From: Puniceicoccaceae bacterium
Lineage (GTDB): Bacteria; Verrucomicrobiota; Verrucomicrobiia; Opitutales; Coraliomargaritaceae
NCBI GenBank assembly: GCA_003567255.1
Contig: PWZW01000111.1
Coordinates: 1-6,467, forward strand
DNA: 6,467 bases
Reading direction: 5' to 3'
Part shown: in pieces, positions 5,905 through 6,467 of the stretch
Layout of the letters: each line of letters starts with the position of its first letter
How positions within the stretch are numbered: the first letter of the stretch is position 1
Program-made: the position numbers and the translations under genes
Notes under the pieces: generated by a model
What the model saw: only the letters and a program-made list of their open reading frames with translations
What the model was told of the DNA's origin: nothing
Database searches by the model: none

Positions 5905-6467
5905 ATGCTACAATTTTTGAAAATTGAAAATCTCGCACTGCTTGATAAAGTGAGCTTGGAGTTTGCCGAAGGGTTCACTGCGGTCACCGGAGAGACTGGA
6001 GCCGGAAAAAGCGTGCTGCTCGGAGCATTGGGACTGCTCTCGGGTGCGCGAACCGACAAGACGTTGATAAGCAAAGGTGCCGAGCAACTTACGGTCGAAG
6101 GCGTCCTCTGGTTTGCTCAAGACAAAGCAACTCCGGTAAACCAGGCGCTTGACGCCCTGGGCCTCCCCCTCTGCGAAGAGGGCACACTCATCATCCGCCG
6201 TGTAATCACTCGCAAAGGACCACCGCGTATCCAAATAAATGGAGCCGTGAGCACGCTTGCCCAACTTCAGGCACTGGGTGGAGAATGGATCGATTTTCAT
6301 GGCCCGGGTGAACCGCAAAAGCTCTTTCAGGAAGGAAAGCAGCTCGAAATGCTCGACTTATTCTGTGGTATAGAAGCGCCCCTGACACGTTACCAAAAGG
6401 AGTTTGCCGCATGGCGCGAAATCGTTAACGAAATCGCCGAACTCCGACACGCCGAGCAACTCGACCC
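5905..6467 (+). CDS. recN: DNA repair protein RecN, 5' part (cut by window end)
   Basis: SMC-like ATPase acting in double-strand break repair. It is recruited early to breaks and is usually about 550 residues; only the first 187 codons are here. The N-terminal half of the ATPase head is clear: MLQFLKIENLALLDKVSLEF (1-20), then Walker A GETGAGKS (29-36) followed by VLLGALGLLSGAR, and the RecN-typical PPRIQINGA and GGEWIDFHG stretches around 109-134. The sequence then passes into the expected first coiled-coil arm (LTRYQKEFAAWREIVNEIAELRHAEQLD). The usual HGQHEHQ after the last head strand reads HGPGEPQ here. It begins 32 bp after the Yip1-like gene without a Shine-Dalgarno sequence. The partner Walker B and signature motifs lie beyond the right edge. 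Confidence 0.93.
   Translation, partial: MLQFLKIENLALLDKVSLEFAEGFTAVTGETGAGKSVLLGALGLLSGARTDKTLISKGAEQLTVEGVLWFAQDKATPVNQALDALGLPLCEEGTLIIRRVITRKGPPRIQINGAVSTLAQLQALGGEWIDFHGPGEPQKLFQEGKQLEMLDLFCGIEAPLTRYQKEFAAWREIVNEIAELRHAEQLD

Overview
The window is a compact chromosomal region of moderate GC content with six protein genes. No tRNA, rRNA, mobile element or CRISPR array is visible. Its centre is a complete module for making and recycling the compatible solute 2-O-alpha-D-mannosyl-D-glycerate (MG). The taxon cannot be read directly. The module is known from thermophilic and halotolerant bacteria and archaea, so a salt- or heat-exposed bacterium is plausible. Most starts lack a Shine-Dalgarno sequence, and the mpgS leader is A-rich. 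A verrucomicrobial or planctomycete-like lineage would fit, but that is only a guess.

Left to right: positions 1-272 hold no recognisable gene, only a weak hairpin that could end the leftward transcript. On the minus strand, reading right to left, come a GH63-type mannosylglycerate hydrolase (2856-1528) and, 52 bp further on, a GarK/GlxK-family glycerate kinase (1475-273). A 232-bp divergent intergenic region (2857-3088) separates this catabolic pair from a plus-strand anabolic pair: mannosyl-3-phosphoglycerate synthase (3089-4306) and, 3 bp later, mannosyl-3-phosphoglycerate phosphatase (4310-5155). The plus strand continues with a five-helix Yip1-like membrane protein (5228-5872) and the first 187 codons of recN (from 5905), which runs off the right edge.

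Inferred working: MpgS joins GDP-mannose to 3-phosphoglycerate and MpgP removes the phosphate, giving MG. When MG is no longer needed, MgH splits it into mannose and glycerate, and the kinase returns glycerate to glycolysis as a phosphoglycerate. Synthesis and breakdown read away from each other from one shared regulatory region. That region carries a 7-bp inverted repeat and a 9-bp tandem repeat, both candidate regulator sites. Such an arrangement would suit osmotic or thermal switching and would limit a futile cycle. The Yip1-like gene and recN follow on the same strand, but nothing visible ties them functionally to MG metabolism.
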